DNA of 64,000 nt from Streptomyces griseus (GTDB lineage: Bacteria > Actinomycetota > Actinomycetes > Streptomycetales > Streptomycetaceae), in NCBI RefSeq assembly GCF_900460065.1, contig NZ_UAVD01000027.1, forward strand, positions 1-64,000. The letters run 5' to 3'. Positions within the stretch are counted from its first letter, which is position 1. Each line of letters starts with the position of its first letter. Of this stretch, positions 36,048 through 44,193 are shown piece after piece. Both the position numbers and the translations under genes were made by a program. Below the pieces are notes generated by a model, which worked only from the letters and a program-made list of their open reading frames with translations, ran no database searches and was not told the DNA's origin.

Positions 36048-36413
36048 ATGCGCCCGTCGTACCACCACGCGCACCGCGCGGTGCCCGGCGCGCTGCTCCA
36101 TGCCCTGCGCAATGCCCTGATCCCGGCGGGTGCGGGGCGGTTCGCGCCGCGGCTTGCCATCGTTGTCGGAGGCGTCGGGGACGCCCCCCGGACAGCGGGC
36201 GGCCCCGGCGTCCGTAGCCGCCGGGGCCGTTCCTCCCCTGTGCTGACCCGGAGCCCCGAGCTCTCAAGGTCAGTTCCCGCGGGCCCCTGTCCCCGAGCGG
36301 CCCGCCTCCCGTTGAAGATCTCCCCAGGCCGGTCGGCATCAATCCTTGACGGGTGTCACTCGAACGTGGGGTCTTCGGTGACGGGACCTCGTTTTCGAAT
36401 AAGAGTTCGATAG
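36048..36413 (+). CDS. Doubtful small ORF
   Basis: ATG 36048 stands 5-11 nt after GGAGGGAGCAGGG and opens 121 codons (MRPSYHHAHRAVPGALLHAL...). The first 45 residues look plausible, but the frame then runs through the hairpin at 36201 and a region of poor codon bias. Possibly only a short peptide or no gene at all. Confidence 0.25.
   Translation: MRPSYHHAHRAVPGALLHALRNALIPAGAGRFAPRLAIVVGGVGDAPRTAGGPGVRSRRGRSSPVLTRSPELSRSVPAGPCPRAARLPLKISPGRSASILDGCHSNVGSSVTGPRFRIRVR
36201..36228. terminator. Hairpin in the dmdR1-hydrolase gap
   Basis: GGCCCCGGCG (36201-36210) pairs with CGCCGGGGCC (36219-36228), 8-nt loop, followed by GTTCCTCCCC. A factor-independent terminator of a short upstream transcript is the simplest reading. 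Confidence 0.5.
36395..36410. promoter_or_regulatory. LexA (SOS)-box-like palindrome
   Basis: TCGAAT-AAGA-GTTCGA, one mismatch from the actinobacterial SOS box TCGAAC-N4-GTTCGA, followed at once by TAGCCT (36411-36416), a possible -10 of the downstream gene. Binding of LexA here would occlude that promoter. Confidence 0.5.
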
Positions 36414-36467
36414 CCTGGCGGGGCGCGACCACACGGTGATCGAGGACCAGAAGGGGGTGCCAGGACT

Positions 36468-37334
36468 ATGGTGCGGCGCATCGATGTGACCGGGACCGAC
36501 GGCGTACGCCTCGCGGCATGGGAGTTCGCCGATCCGCCCAAGGAGCGCGCGGAAGCGGCCGGTGCTCCCGGGGTCTTACTGCTGCACGGGCTGATGGGCC
36601 GGGCCTCGCACTGGGCCCCGACCGCCCGCTGGCTGGCCGAACGGCACCGCGCGGTCGGCCTCGACCAGCGGGGCCACGGCCGCAGCGAGAAGCCCTCCGA
36701 CGGCCCGTACACCCGCGACGCCTACGTCTCCGACGCCGAGGCCGCGATCGAACAGCTCGGGCTCGGCCCCGTCACCGTCGTCGGCCACGCCATGGGAGCG
36801 CTCACCGGCTGGCAGCTCGCCGCCAAGCGCCCCGACCTGGTCCGGGCCCTCGTCGTCTGCGACATGCGGGCCTCCGCCCTCGGCGCGGCCTCCCAGCGCG
36901 AGTGGAGCGACTGGTTCGCATCCTGGCCGCTGCCCTTCGCCACCCTCGCCGACGTACGGAAGTGGTTCGGCGAGGACGACCCCTGGGTGGAGCGGCCGAA
37001 CCCCTCGCGCGGCGAGTTCTACGCGGAGGTGATGGCCGAGCGGGAGGACGGCTGGCGCCCCGTCTTCTCCCGCCGGCAGATGCTCCGCACCCGCGCCACC
37101 TGGGTCTTCGACGCCCACTGGGAGGAGCTGGCCCAGGTCCAGTGCCCCGCACTGGTGCTGCGCGGCCTCGACGGGGAGCTGGGCCGCGCCGAGGCCCAGG
37201 AGATGGTCCGGGTCCTGCCCCGCGGCCAGTACGCGGAAGTGGCGGACGCGGGCCACCTCGTCCACTACGACCAGCCGGACGGCTGGCGGGCCGCGGTGGA
37301 GCCGTTCCTGGAGCAGCTGGGGGCTGTTCCGTAG
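36468..37334 (+). CDS. Alpha/beta-hydrolase-fold protein with Ala in place of the nucleophile
   Basis: 288-aa alpha/beta-hydrolase fold: oxyanion region LLLHGLMGRASHW, DQRGHGRSEKP, nucleophile elbow VVGHAMGALTG, and C-terminal His in DAGHLVHYDQP. The elbow has GHAMG (codon GCC) where active enzymes have GxSxG, so the catalytic Ser is missing while His is kept. It may be a non-enzymatic binding protein or use a cofactorless mechanism. ATG 36468 after AGGGGGTGCC. Upstream SOS-like box suggests DNA-damage control. Confidence 0.87.
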   Translation: MVRRIDVTGTDGVRLAAWEFADPPKERAEAAGAPGVLLLHGLMGRASHWAPTARWLAERHRAVGLDQRGHGRSEKPSDGPYTRDAYVSDAEAAIEQLGLGPVTVVGHAMGALTGWQLAAKRPDLVRALVVCDMRASALGAASQREWSDWFASWPLPFATLADVRKWFGEDDPWVERPNPSRGEFYAEVMAEREDGWRPVFSRRQMLRTRATWVFDAHWEELAQVQCPALVLRGLDGELGRAEAQEMVRVLPRGQYAEVADAGHLVHYDQPDGWRAAVEPFLEQLGAVP

Positions 37335-37343
37335 CCCGGGGGC

Positions 37344-37370
37344 GACCGGGACGACGGCCGTCGGCCGGTC
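37344..37370. terminator. Bidirectional hairpin between convergent genes
   Basis: GACCGG (37344-37349) pairs with CCGGTC (37365-37370) around the 12-bp palindrome CGACGGCCGTCG (37352-37363). Sits between the hydrolase-fold gene and the ABC permease gene. The following 80 bp (37371-37456) are low-complexity CCGGTC/CCCAG repeats. Confidence 0.6.
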
Positions 37371-37456
37371 TCCCGTAGCCCCGGTCGGCCGCGCCCCAGC
37401 CCCCAGCCCTCAGTCCGCAGCCCCCGGTCTCCGGTCCGCGGCCCCGGCCCCGGCCC

Positions 37457-39097
37457 TCAGCCCTTGCTGACCGCCGCCAGGATCTCCGGCAGCCGGGCCG
37501 CCGTGCGCCGCGCGGCGATCCGCAGCCCCGCCCACCCGACGAGCGTCCCGTAGACGAGCCCTCCCGGCACCATCAGCCACAGCGCGTCGTGGCGGTCCGT
37601 GACGTGCATCCAGACGGTCGGCACGATCACCGGAGCCGCCAGCAGCCCGGCGGCCACCATGCCGCCGAGGATCGAGATCCAGGCCAGCCCGCCCTGCCCC
37701 GGCACCACGTTCTTGAACGCGCCCTCCTGCGGAATCGAGTACGGGAACAGCGCCGAGGCCACCGCGCCCGTCGCCAGCATCGAGCCCAGCAGCGCGAAGG
37801 AGAGGCCGAGCGCCCCCGGCAGCGACCGCCAGTCACCGATCAGCGCCGCCGTCACCGCGCACACCAGCAGCGTGAACGGCAGGGTGAGCAGCAGCAGGAC
37901 GTACGCCCGCGCCCGCAGTTCGACGTACGCGTCCCGGGGCGAGGAGATCGTCAGCGCCACCATCCAGAAGGCCGAGGTGTCCTGGCCGAACTGGTTGTAC
38001 ATCTGCATGCCGAGCATCCCGGCGGCGAAGCACGCGAAATAGACCGAACCGGTGCCCTGGACCGCGTTGAGCAGCGGCACGATCGCCCCGACCGCCAGCG
38101 CCGTCACCCAGGCCGCCTTGGTCTTCGGGTCCCGGGCCACGTACCGCAGGCTGCGCTGCATCACCGTCGCCGTACGGCCCTCCGGCAGCAGCGCCGCGAG
38201 CCCGCCGCGGCCGGACGCCTTCTCGCGGGTCGGCTCCGCCGCCGCCAGCGTCGAGCCGTCCGGCGCGGTCATCAGCCTCACCAGGGTCCGCTGCCACAGC
38301 CACATCAGCGCCGCCAGGGCCGTCACCGTGACGAGGAGCTGGGCGACGGCGGTCCCGTACGCACCGTCCGAGGCCGCGTCCACCGACGCCACGGCGGAGG
38401 CGCCGGGCAGCCAGCGGACCACGTCGCCCGCCGGCTCCAGGGTCGACAGCCCGCCGGCCCGGCCGAGCCGCTGGGCGCCGAAGTTGACGAACTGGATGCC
38501 CACCGCGATCACCAGCCCGCTGAGCACCGCGAGGTCACGGCCCTTGCGGGAGTTCAGCAGCCGGACGTTGGCCGTGGCCACCGCCCGGGACAGGGCCACG
38601 CAGAGCAGCATCGTCAGCGGGACCGCGAGCCCCGCGAACACCACGCCCGCCGCCCCGTGCGCCAGCGCGATGGCCGAGCCGACCACCAGGCACAGGGTGA
38701 ACAGCGGGCCGATGCCGATCATCGAGGACACCAGCAGGGCCCGGATCAGCGGCTCCGGCCGCAGCGGCAGCATGGCCAGCCGGGTCGGGTCGAGGGTGTC
38801 GTCGCCGCTCGGGAAGAACAGCGGCAGCACCGCCCAGCCGAGCGCCACGACACCGGTCAGGAGCACCACGACCGTGCCCGCGTCCGCGTTGCCGCGCAAC
38901 AGCACCAGGCCGAGCACCTGGCCCGCGGCGAGCAGCAGGGTGAAGACCAGGGAGACGATGAACACGGCCCTGCGCCCGGAGGACTGCCGCAGTCCGTTGC
39001 GCAGCAGCGTGAGCTTGAGCCGGACGAAGATCGGGGTCAGGCCCGTCGTCGGCGCCGCTGGGGCGGCCGAGGCGACCGGGGCGTCCAGCACGCTCAT
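37457..39097 (-). CDS. ABC transporter permease (ABC-2 type, about 12 helices)
   Basis: 546-aa polytopic membrane protein with hydrophobic segments throughout, beginning after a cytoplasmic N-terminus (VFIVSLVFTLLLAAGQVLGL near residue 45). A large cytoplasmic loop near residues 270-310 contains TREKASGRGG. ATG 39097 overlaps the ATPase stop (ATGA). Forms an exporter with the ATPase upstream. Resembles paired permeases of uncharacterised ABC-2 exporters in Streptomyces. Substrate unknown. Confidence 0.85.
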   Translation of the reverse strand: MSVLDAPVASAAPAAPTTGLTPIFVRLKLTLLRNGLRQSSGRRAVFIVSLVFTLLLAAGQVLGLVLLRGNADAGTVVVLLTGVVALGWAVLPLFFPSGDDTLDPTRLAMLPLRPEPLIRALLVSSMIGIGPLFTLCLVVGSAIALAHGAAGVVFAGLAVPLTMLLCVALSRAVATANVRLLNSRKGRDLAVLSGLVIAVGIQFVNFGAQRLGRAGGLSTLEPAGDVVRWLPGASAVASVDAASDGAYGTAVAQLLVTVTALAALMWLWQRTLVRLMTAPDGSTLAAAEPTREKASGRGGLAALLPEGRTATVMQRSLRYVARDPKTKAAWVTALAVGAIVPLLNAVQGTGSVYFACFAAGMLGMQMYNQFGQDTSAFWMVALTISSPRDAYVELRARAYVLLLLTLPFTLLVCAVTAALIGDWRSLPGALGLSFALLGSMLATGAVASALFPYSIPQEGAFKNVVPGQGGLAWISILGGMVAAGLLAAPVIVPTVWMHVTDRHDALWLMVPGGLVYGTLVGWAGLRIAARRTAARLPEILAAVSKG

Positions 39098-39945
39098 CGG
39101 GAGCCGCCCAGCCAGTCGAGGGAGTCGCCGGCGTCCCGGCCGCCCGCGCCGACCAGTTCGAGGAAGGCGCTCTGCAGCGAGGGGGCGTCACCGCGCACCT
39201 CGGCCAGCGTGCCCCGCGCCTTGATCCGGCCCGCCGCCATCACGGCGACCCAGTCGCACAGCGACTCGACCAGCTCCATCACATGGCTGGAGAAGACCAC
39301 GGTCGCCCCGGACCGGGTGTAGCGCTCCAGCACCCCGCGGATGGTCTGCGCCGAGACCGGGTCGACGCCTTCGAACGGTTCGTCCAGGAAGAGGACTTCG
39401 GGGTTGTGGAGCAGGGCGGCGGCGAGCCCGATCTTCTTCCGCATGCCGGTCGAGTAGTCGACGACCAGCTTGTGCTGCGAGCCCGCGAGATCCAGTACGT
39501 CCAGCAACTGGGTGGCCCGCTTGTCCACCTCGTCCCCCGGCAGCCCGCGCAACCGCCCGTTGTAGGCGAGCAGTTCACGGCCCGAGAGCCGCTCGAACAG
39601 CCGCAGTCCCTCCGGCAGCACCCCGATCCGGGACTTCACCTCGACCGGATCCGTCCACACGTCGTGGCCCGCGACCTCGATCCTCCCCATGTCCGGCCGC
39701 AGCAGCCCGGTGACCATCGAGAGCGTCGTCGTCTTGCCCGCCCCGTTGGGCCCCACCAGGCCGACGAACTTCCCCGCGGGCAGCTCCAGATCGATCCCCG
39801 CGACGGCGACCTGGTCCCCGAACCGCTTCCACAGCCCCTGGACGCGGACGGCGGTCCGCGTCTCCCCGGCGCCACCCGCCGACGCGCCCGCCGCCGCGTC
39901 TTCCGTCGCGTCCGTCTCCGTACGTGCATCTGCCCGGTCCGGCAT
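39094..39945 (-). CDS. ABC transporter ATP-binding protein
   Basis: 283-aa ABC ATPase. Walker A GPNGAGKTTT (about residues 69-78), signature YSTGMRKKIGLAAALLHNPE, Walker B VLFLDEPFEGVDP, H-loop SSHVMELV. The signature has YSTGM, as in multidrug-type DrrA/CcmA relatives. A 35-residue acidic Ala-rich N-tail precedes the domain. ATG 39945 has GAAAGG. The promoter region carries a perfect TCCCCAT-AG-ATGGGGA dyad. Confidence 0.93.
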   Translation of the reverse strand: MPDRADARTETDATEDAAAGASAGGAGETRTAVRVQGLWKRFGDQVAVAGIDLELPAGKFVGLVGPNGAGKTTTLSMVTGLLRPDMGRIEVAGHDVWTDPVEVKSRIGVLPEGLRLFERLSGRELLAYNGRLRGLPGDEVDKRATQLLDVLDLAGSQHKLVVDYSTGMRKKIGLAAALLHNPEVLFLDEPFEGVDPVSAQTIRGVLERYTRSGATVVFSSHVMELVESLCDWVAVMAAGRIKARGTLAEVRGDAPSLQSAFLELVGAGGRDAGDSLDWLGGSR

Positions 39946-39962
39946 GGCACAGCCTTTCGATA

Positions 39963-39986
39963 TCCCCATAGATGGGGACCACCCTA
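39963..39986 (-). promoter_or_regulatory. Operator TCCCCAT-AG-ATGGGGA at the ABC transporter promoter
   Basis: Perfect 7-bp dyad (39963-39978) immediately downstream of a minus-strand -10 TAGGGT (39986-39981), so it covers the predicted transcription start of the ABC operon. GntR/YtrA or PadR-type repressors often control such exporters; no such gene is next to it. Confidence 0.55.
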
Positions 39987-40028
39987 CGAAAGGCCTCGCC
40001 GGAGCCCCGGGAGACGTCGGCCGGGCGG

Positions 40029-40730
40029 CTACGGAACGCGCGTGCGGGCGTCGGCCGCCTCCCGTGCGCAGGCGTACGCCAGCGGGCTGATCAGCTCGTC
40101 CACCTCGGGCAGCCAGCGGTTGGCGTGAGTGGGCTTCCGGGCCCACTGCACGGCCCCCCGGGCGCCGACCCGGGTGGGCGGGGCGGCGATGTAGTGGCCC
40201 TCGCCGCGGCCGGTCAGGTCGATCGCCCCGGCGTCCCAGCCGAGCCGGCGCACCAGCTCGGAGGACTTGGCGGCGGCGCCCGGCAGCACGAAGAACAGCA
40301 TCCGGCGGTCGGGGGTGCGGGTGACCGGGCCCAGCGTCAGGGCCATCCGCTCCATCCGGGCCAGCGCCAGGAACCCCGCGGACTCCGGGACCTCCAAGGC
40401 GTCGAAGGTCCGTCCGGTCGGCAGCAGCACCGAGGCGCGGGGCCGCCTGCTCCACATGCGCCGGGCGGCGGCCCCGCTGCCGGTCGCCCCGCCCGCCCAG
40501 TCGGGCCGGTCCGCGTGGGCCCCCGGCAGGGCGCAGCCGGCGTCGCCGCACGAACACCGCTCGTCGCCGCCCACCGCCTCCAGCCAGGTGCCGGGGAACA
40601 CGTCCCAGTGACGCTCTTCCGCGTACCGCACCGCGGCGTCGAGCGACTGCTCGCCCCGCTGCTGAGGGACCTGTGCGGCTTCCGTGACTCCGATGGGATC
40701 TTCCACGCCCAGCACAACTACCGCCGTCAC
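40029..40730 (-). CDS. Stand-alone bifunctional DNA primase/polymerase (Prim-Pol) domain protein
   Basis: 233 aa with similarity to the N-terminal Prim-Pol domain (AVRYAEERHWDVFPGTWLEA, CSCGDAGCALPGAHADRPDW, GRGEGHYIAAPPTRVG). The Cys-x-Cys...Cys...His group may bind zinc. There is no helicase or C-terminal domain, unlike plasmid/phage replicases, so it is a chromosomal single-domain version common in Streptomyces. GTG 40730. Divergent from an XRE-TPR regulator. Activity and role unproven. Confidence 0.78.
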   Translation of the reverse strand: MTAVVVLGVEDPIGVTEAAQVPQQRGEQSLDAAVRYAEERHWDVFPGTWLEAVGGDERCSCGDAGCALPGAHADRPDWAGGATGSGAAARRMWSRRPRASVLLPTGRTFDALEVPESAGFLALARMERMALTLGPVTRTPDRRMLFFVLPGAAAKSSELVRRLGWDAGAIDLTGRGEGHYIAAPPTRVGARGAVQWARKPTHANRWLPEVDELISPLAYACAREAADARTRVP

Positions 40731-40951
40731 CTGGGGTTACGGCCTCACCGGACCGGGGACCGGCGCATCGATCCCGCACGCGGGGCGCATCGGTGCACGA
40801 GCGGGGGCGCGCGTGCGGTGTCGCACCGAAGGGCGGGTAACCACCTCCAGGACCGCCGCCCAGGGCCGCTTCCGGACCTCCGCGACGGTGCAACGCGCCA
40901 CGCCCGTACCGAATGCCGATGGAATATGCGCATTTCTTGAGTATGTGACGG

Positions 40952-40978
40952 GCAGTGATCCCTTCCACCGATCACTGC
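40952..40978. promoter_or_regulatory. Inverted repeat upstream of the XRE-TPR regulator
   Basis: GCAGTGATC (40952-40960) and GATCACTGC (40970-40978), perfect 9-bp arms, 9-nt centre, ending 26 bp before ATG 41005. Either an operator (autoregulation) or, in RNA, a 5'-UTR hairpin just above the GGGGG ribosome site. No convincing -35/-10 pair found nearby. Confidence 0.5.
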
Positions 40979-41004
40979 ACATAACCGATATTTCAGGGGG
41001 ACAT

Positions 41005-42387
41005 ATGGCTGCAAGGCCTCTCGTAGCCCGCCAGCCCAACGAGCGGCTCCAGGCGCTCATCCAGGAAGCCGCCTGTTCCAACGCGGGCCTCGCGCGCCGC
41101 GTCAACATGGTCGGGGCCGAGCGGGGTCTCGACCTGCGCTACGACAAGACCTCCGTCGCCCGTTGGCTGCGCGGACAGCAGCCCCGGGGCCGGGCCCCGG
41201 GCATCATCGCCGAGGCGCTCGGCCGCAAGCTCGGCCGTACGGTCACGATCGACGAGATCGGCATGGCCAACGGCAAGAACCTGGCCTCGGGCGTCGGCCT
41301 CCAGTACGCGCCGACCGTCGCCGGGGCCGTCGAGCAGGTCTGCGAGCTGTGGCGCAGCGACGTGGGCCGCCGCGATCTGCTCACCGGCTCGGCGGTCGCC
41401 GCGTCCGCACTGGTCGAGCCCAGCCGGGACTGGCTGATCTCGGGCCCGGACGCGCAGGTCGAGCGGACGGCGGGGGCCCGGGTCGGGATGTCCGACGTGG
41501 AGGCGGTGCGGGCGATGACCGCCGCGCTGACCGACCTCGACCACCGCTTCGGCAGCGGCCATGTGCGGCCGGTGCTCGTGCACTACCTCAACAGCGTGGT
41601 CTCCGGCCTGCTTTCGGGGGCGTACCGCGAACAGGTGGGGCGACAGTTGTTCGGCGCGGTGGCCCGGCTCGCCGAGCTCGGCGGCTACATGGCGGTCGAC
41701 ACCGGCCAGCCCGGGCTCGCCCAGCGCTACTACATCCAGGCGCTGCGGCTCGCGCAGGCGGCGGGCGACCGGGCGTACGGCGGCTATGTGCTCGCCGCCT
41801 CGATGAGCCATCTCGCCGCCCAGCTCGGCAACCCCCGCGAGATCGCCCAACTGGCCCGCGCCGCCCAGGAGGGGGCCCGCGGACAGGTCACCCCCCGTGC
41901 CCAGGCGATGTTCTACGCGGCGGAGGCCCGGGGGCACGCGCTGCTCGGGGACGCCAGGACCTGCCACGCGGTGTCGGGGCGTGCGGTCGCCGCGCTGGAG
42001 CAGGCGGGACCGGAGTCGGGCGACGACCCGGTCTGGATCGCGCACTTCGACGCGGGCTACCTCGCGGACGAACTGGCCCACTGCCACCGGGACCTGGGGC
42101 AGCCGGAACAGGCGGCCCGGCGGGCGAAGGAGGCGCTGGCCGCGCTGCCGGAGACCCGGGCCAGGCGCCGCGGCATCGCCCTGGTGCTGCTGGCCTCGGC
42201 CCAGGTGCAGCAGCGCGAGGTGGAGCGGGCGTGCCACACGGGGACCCGGGCGATGGAGCTGCTGTCGACGGTGCGCTCCAGCCGGGGCGCCGAGTATCTC
42301 GACGACCTCCAGCAGCGGCTCACGCCCTACGGGGAGGAGCCCGCGGTGCGGGAGTTCGGCGAGCGGCTGGAGCTCCAGGCGGCTTGA
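41005..42387 (+). CDS. XRE/TPR-type transcriptional regulator with internal twin-arginine-like segment
   Basis: 460 aa. N-terminal HTH-like region (LIQEAACSNAGLARRVN, KTSVARWLRGQQPRG, about residues 12-60), then a hydrophobic stretch after the twin arginine at about residues 129-150 (RRDLLTGSAVAASALVEPS), then TPR helices to the end (PGLAQRYYIQALRLAQAAGD, QPEQAARRAKEALAALPE). This layout is typical of large Streptomyces regulators of development and antibiotics. ATG 41005 follows CAGGGGGACAT; the frame open further upstream is not coding. Target genes unknown. Confidence 0.85.
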   Translation: MAARPLVARQPNERLQALIQEAACSNAGLARRVNMVGAERGLDLRYDKTSVARWLRGQQPRGRAPGIIAEALGRKLGRTVTIDEIGMANGKNLASGVGLQYAPTVAGAVEQVCELWRSDVGRRDLLTGSAVAASALVEPSRDWLISGPDAQVERTAGARVGMSDVEAVRAMTAALTDLDHRFGSGHVRPVLVHYLNSVVSGLLSGAYREQVGRQLFGAVARLAELGGYMAVDTGQPGLAQRYYIQALRLAQAAGDRAYGGYVLAASMSHLAAQLGNPREIAQLARAAQEGARGQVTPRAQAMFYAAEARGHALLGDARTCHAVSGRAVAALEQAGPESGDDPVWIAHFDAGYLADELAHCHRDLGQPEQAARRAKEALAALPETRARRRGIALVLLASAQVQQREVERACHTGTRAMELLSTVRSSRGAEYLDDLQQRLTPYGEEPAVREFGERLELQAA

Positions 42388-42574
42388 GGACACCTGGTCG
42401 CCGATGCGGTCCGGGCCGTGTGCGTGGCGGTCCGGCCGTTAACAGCGTCGCGGGGCCGCGGGGTGTTACCGGGCCTGTGAAGGGGGCGTGAGGGGCACCA
42501 CGCGCTTGGCGGAGGCGGGCGACCACCCGATAGCGTGAGCCGACGGTTCCGTAGGTTCACACGTAGGAGTCCTG

Positions 42575-44152
42575 GTGACGCAGAGCGGACAGGGCGGCGA
42601 GCACGGGCTCCCCGCCGCACGACCCGCGCACGAGGGTGTCGTGCTGCCTGCCGACGGCGGAGCACCCTGGACCCCGGGGGCGACCGGGGCCGGGCAGGGC
42701 GGGCAGCAGGGCGAGCAGGCGGCGCCCGCGGGCGGTCAGCCGTGGGGCGGGCAGTGGGGGCCGCCGGGACCGCAGCAGCAGCCGGACGGCGGCTACGGCT
42801 ACCCGCCCGCGCAGCCTCTGCCGCCCGCGCAGCCCCTGCCGCCCGCACAGCAGTCGCCGGGCCCGGAGGCGTACCAGCAGCCCGGGGCGTATCAGCAGCC
42901 CCAGCAGCCGGGTGCCTATCAGCAGCCCCAGCAGGCCGGTCCCTACCAGCCGCAGCAGGCCGACCTCTACCCGCCGCAGCAGTACCACCAGCAGCACCAG
43001 CAGCCCCAGCCCCAGCCGTACGCGCAGCCGCTGCCGCCGGAGGCGGGGCAGGGTGTTCAGGGCGGGCCGGGCGTTCCCGGCGGTGACGCGGACGCCACGC
43101 AGTACATCGCGCCCGTCCCGGGCGGTCCCGGCCCCGTGGGGCCCGCGGCCCCGCAGGGCGGCGGGGACGCCGACGCGACCCAGTACATACCCCCGGTGCC
43201 CGGAGGGGCCCCGTACGGGATCAGGCCGGGCGCGCCGGGGGACCGGCAGCCGCCCGCGGAGTTCGACAACCTGTTCCGTTCCGAGGAACCCGCGGGCGCC
43301 ACCCAGCAGATGCCGCAGTTCGACGCGGGCCCGCAGTCCCCCTCCCCGTACCAGCAGCAGGGCTACCAGCCCCAGCAGTCCCACACGTCTCAGCGGCAGC
43401 CCCAGGGCGGCCCGTTGCCGCCGCAGGCGCCCGGGGGCTACCAGTCCGGCCTCCAGGGCTTCCAGGGCCGCGCGGAGCAGGACGGGGCGGCCCCGCCGCC
43501 GAGCGGCGACGCCCCGCGCCGGCGGTCCGCGCACATTCCGCTGATCGCCGCGGTCGTCGTGGGCTGTGCCGTCATCGGACTCGGCGCGGGCGCGCTGCTG
43601 AGCGGCGGCGACGACTCCGGCAAGGACGACAAGCAGCCGGTCGCCTCGCAGAGTTCGCCGGCCACGGAGCCCACCACCGAGGCGGCGCCCGACCCGGCGA
43701 AGCCGCAGGCCGAGGCGCTGGACAAGCTGCTGGCCGACAGCAACAGCAGCCGGGCCGCGGTCATCAGCGCGGTCGAGAAGATCAAGTCCTGCAAGGACCT
43801 GGACCAGGCCGACGCCGACCTCAAGGGCGCCGCCCAGCAGCGCCGCTCGCTGGTGACCAGGCTCGACGGACTGACCGTGGACAAGCTCCCGCGGAACGCG
43901 GAGCTGACCGCCTCGCTCAACCGGGCGTGGAAGGCCTCGGCGGCGGCCGACGACCACTACGCGGCCTGGGCGCGGCAGGCCAAGAAGAACAAGTCCGTCT
44001 GCAAGGGCGGCCAGGCCCGGTCCACGAACGAGACGGCCAGGGCCAACCAGCAGAGCGGAGTGGCCACCCAGGCCAAGCGCGAGGCGTCCAAGCTGTGGAA
44101 CACGATCGCGGCGAAGTACGGACTGACCGAGCACACGTACGTCGAGCTCTGA
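42575..44152 (+). CDS. Pro/Gln-rich single-pass membrane protein with extracytoplasmic domain
   Basis: 525 aa. Residues 1-315 are a low-complexity cytoplasmic tail rich in Pro, Gln and Gly, with repeated QQPGAYQQP units and two copies of GDADATQYI. One transmembrane helix (about 322-344, IPLIAAVVVGCAVIGLGAG), then a 170-residue Lys/Asp-rich exterior helical domain with two Cys (CKDLD, SVCKGG) that could pair. GTG 42575 has AGGAG 5 nt upstream. The ADATQYI repeats resemble kinase-substrate-like tails of Streptomyces membrane proteins. Function unknown. Confidence 0.82.
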   Translation: MTQSGQGGEHGLPAARPAHEGVVLPADGGAPWTPGATGAGQGGQQGEQAAPAGGQPWGGQWGPPGPQQQPDGGYGYPPAQPLPPAQPLPPAQQSPGPEAYQQPGAYQQPQQPGAYQQPQQAGPYQPQQADLYPPQQYHQQHQQPQPQPYAQPLPPEAGQGVQGGPGVPGGDADATQYIAPVPGGPGPVGPAAPQGGGDADATQYIPPVPGGAPYGIRPGAPGDRQPPAEFDNLFRSEEPAGATQQMPQFDAGPQSPSPYQQQGYQPQQSHTSQRQPQGGPLPPQAPGGYQSGLQGFQGRAEQDGAAPPPSGDAPRRRSAHIPLIAAVVVGCAVIGLGAGALLSGGDDSGKDDKQPVASQSSPATEPTTEAAPDPAKPQAEALDKLLADSNSSRAAVISAVEKIKSCKDLDQADADLKGAAQQRRSLVTRLDGLTVDKLPRNAELTASLNRAWKASAAADDHYAAWARQAKKNKSVCKGGQARSTNETARANQQSGVATQAKREASKLWNTIAAKYGLTEHTYVEL

Positions 44153-44193
44153 GCCCCGGGCCCCGACGGGCGTCCTGGAGGCCCACGCGGGCC

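Larger units (their letters stand above)
35895..36467. other. Intergenic region between dmdR1 and the hydrolase-fold gene
   Basis: 573 bp. Contains a weakly supported open frame with a good ribosome site (36048), a 10-bp hairpin (36201-36228) and, near the right end, an SOS-box-like palindrome (36395-36410). The rest is unremarkable. Confidence 0.55.

Noticed and set aside
36048..36413. Treating the small frame as a confident gene
   Set aside because: Good ribosome site but weak codon bias and a terminator-like hairpin inside it; kept only at low confidence.
37371..37456. Low-complexity CCCAG/CCGGTC stretch as tandem repeat or origin-like element
   Set aside because: No regular unit length or DnaA-box-like motifs; ordinary GC-rich spacer before a gene end.
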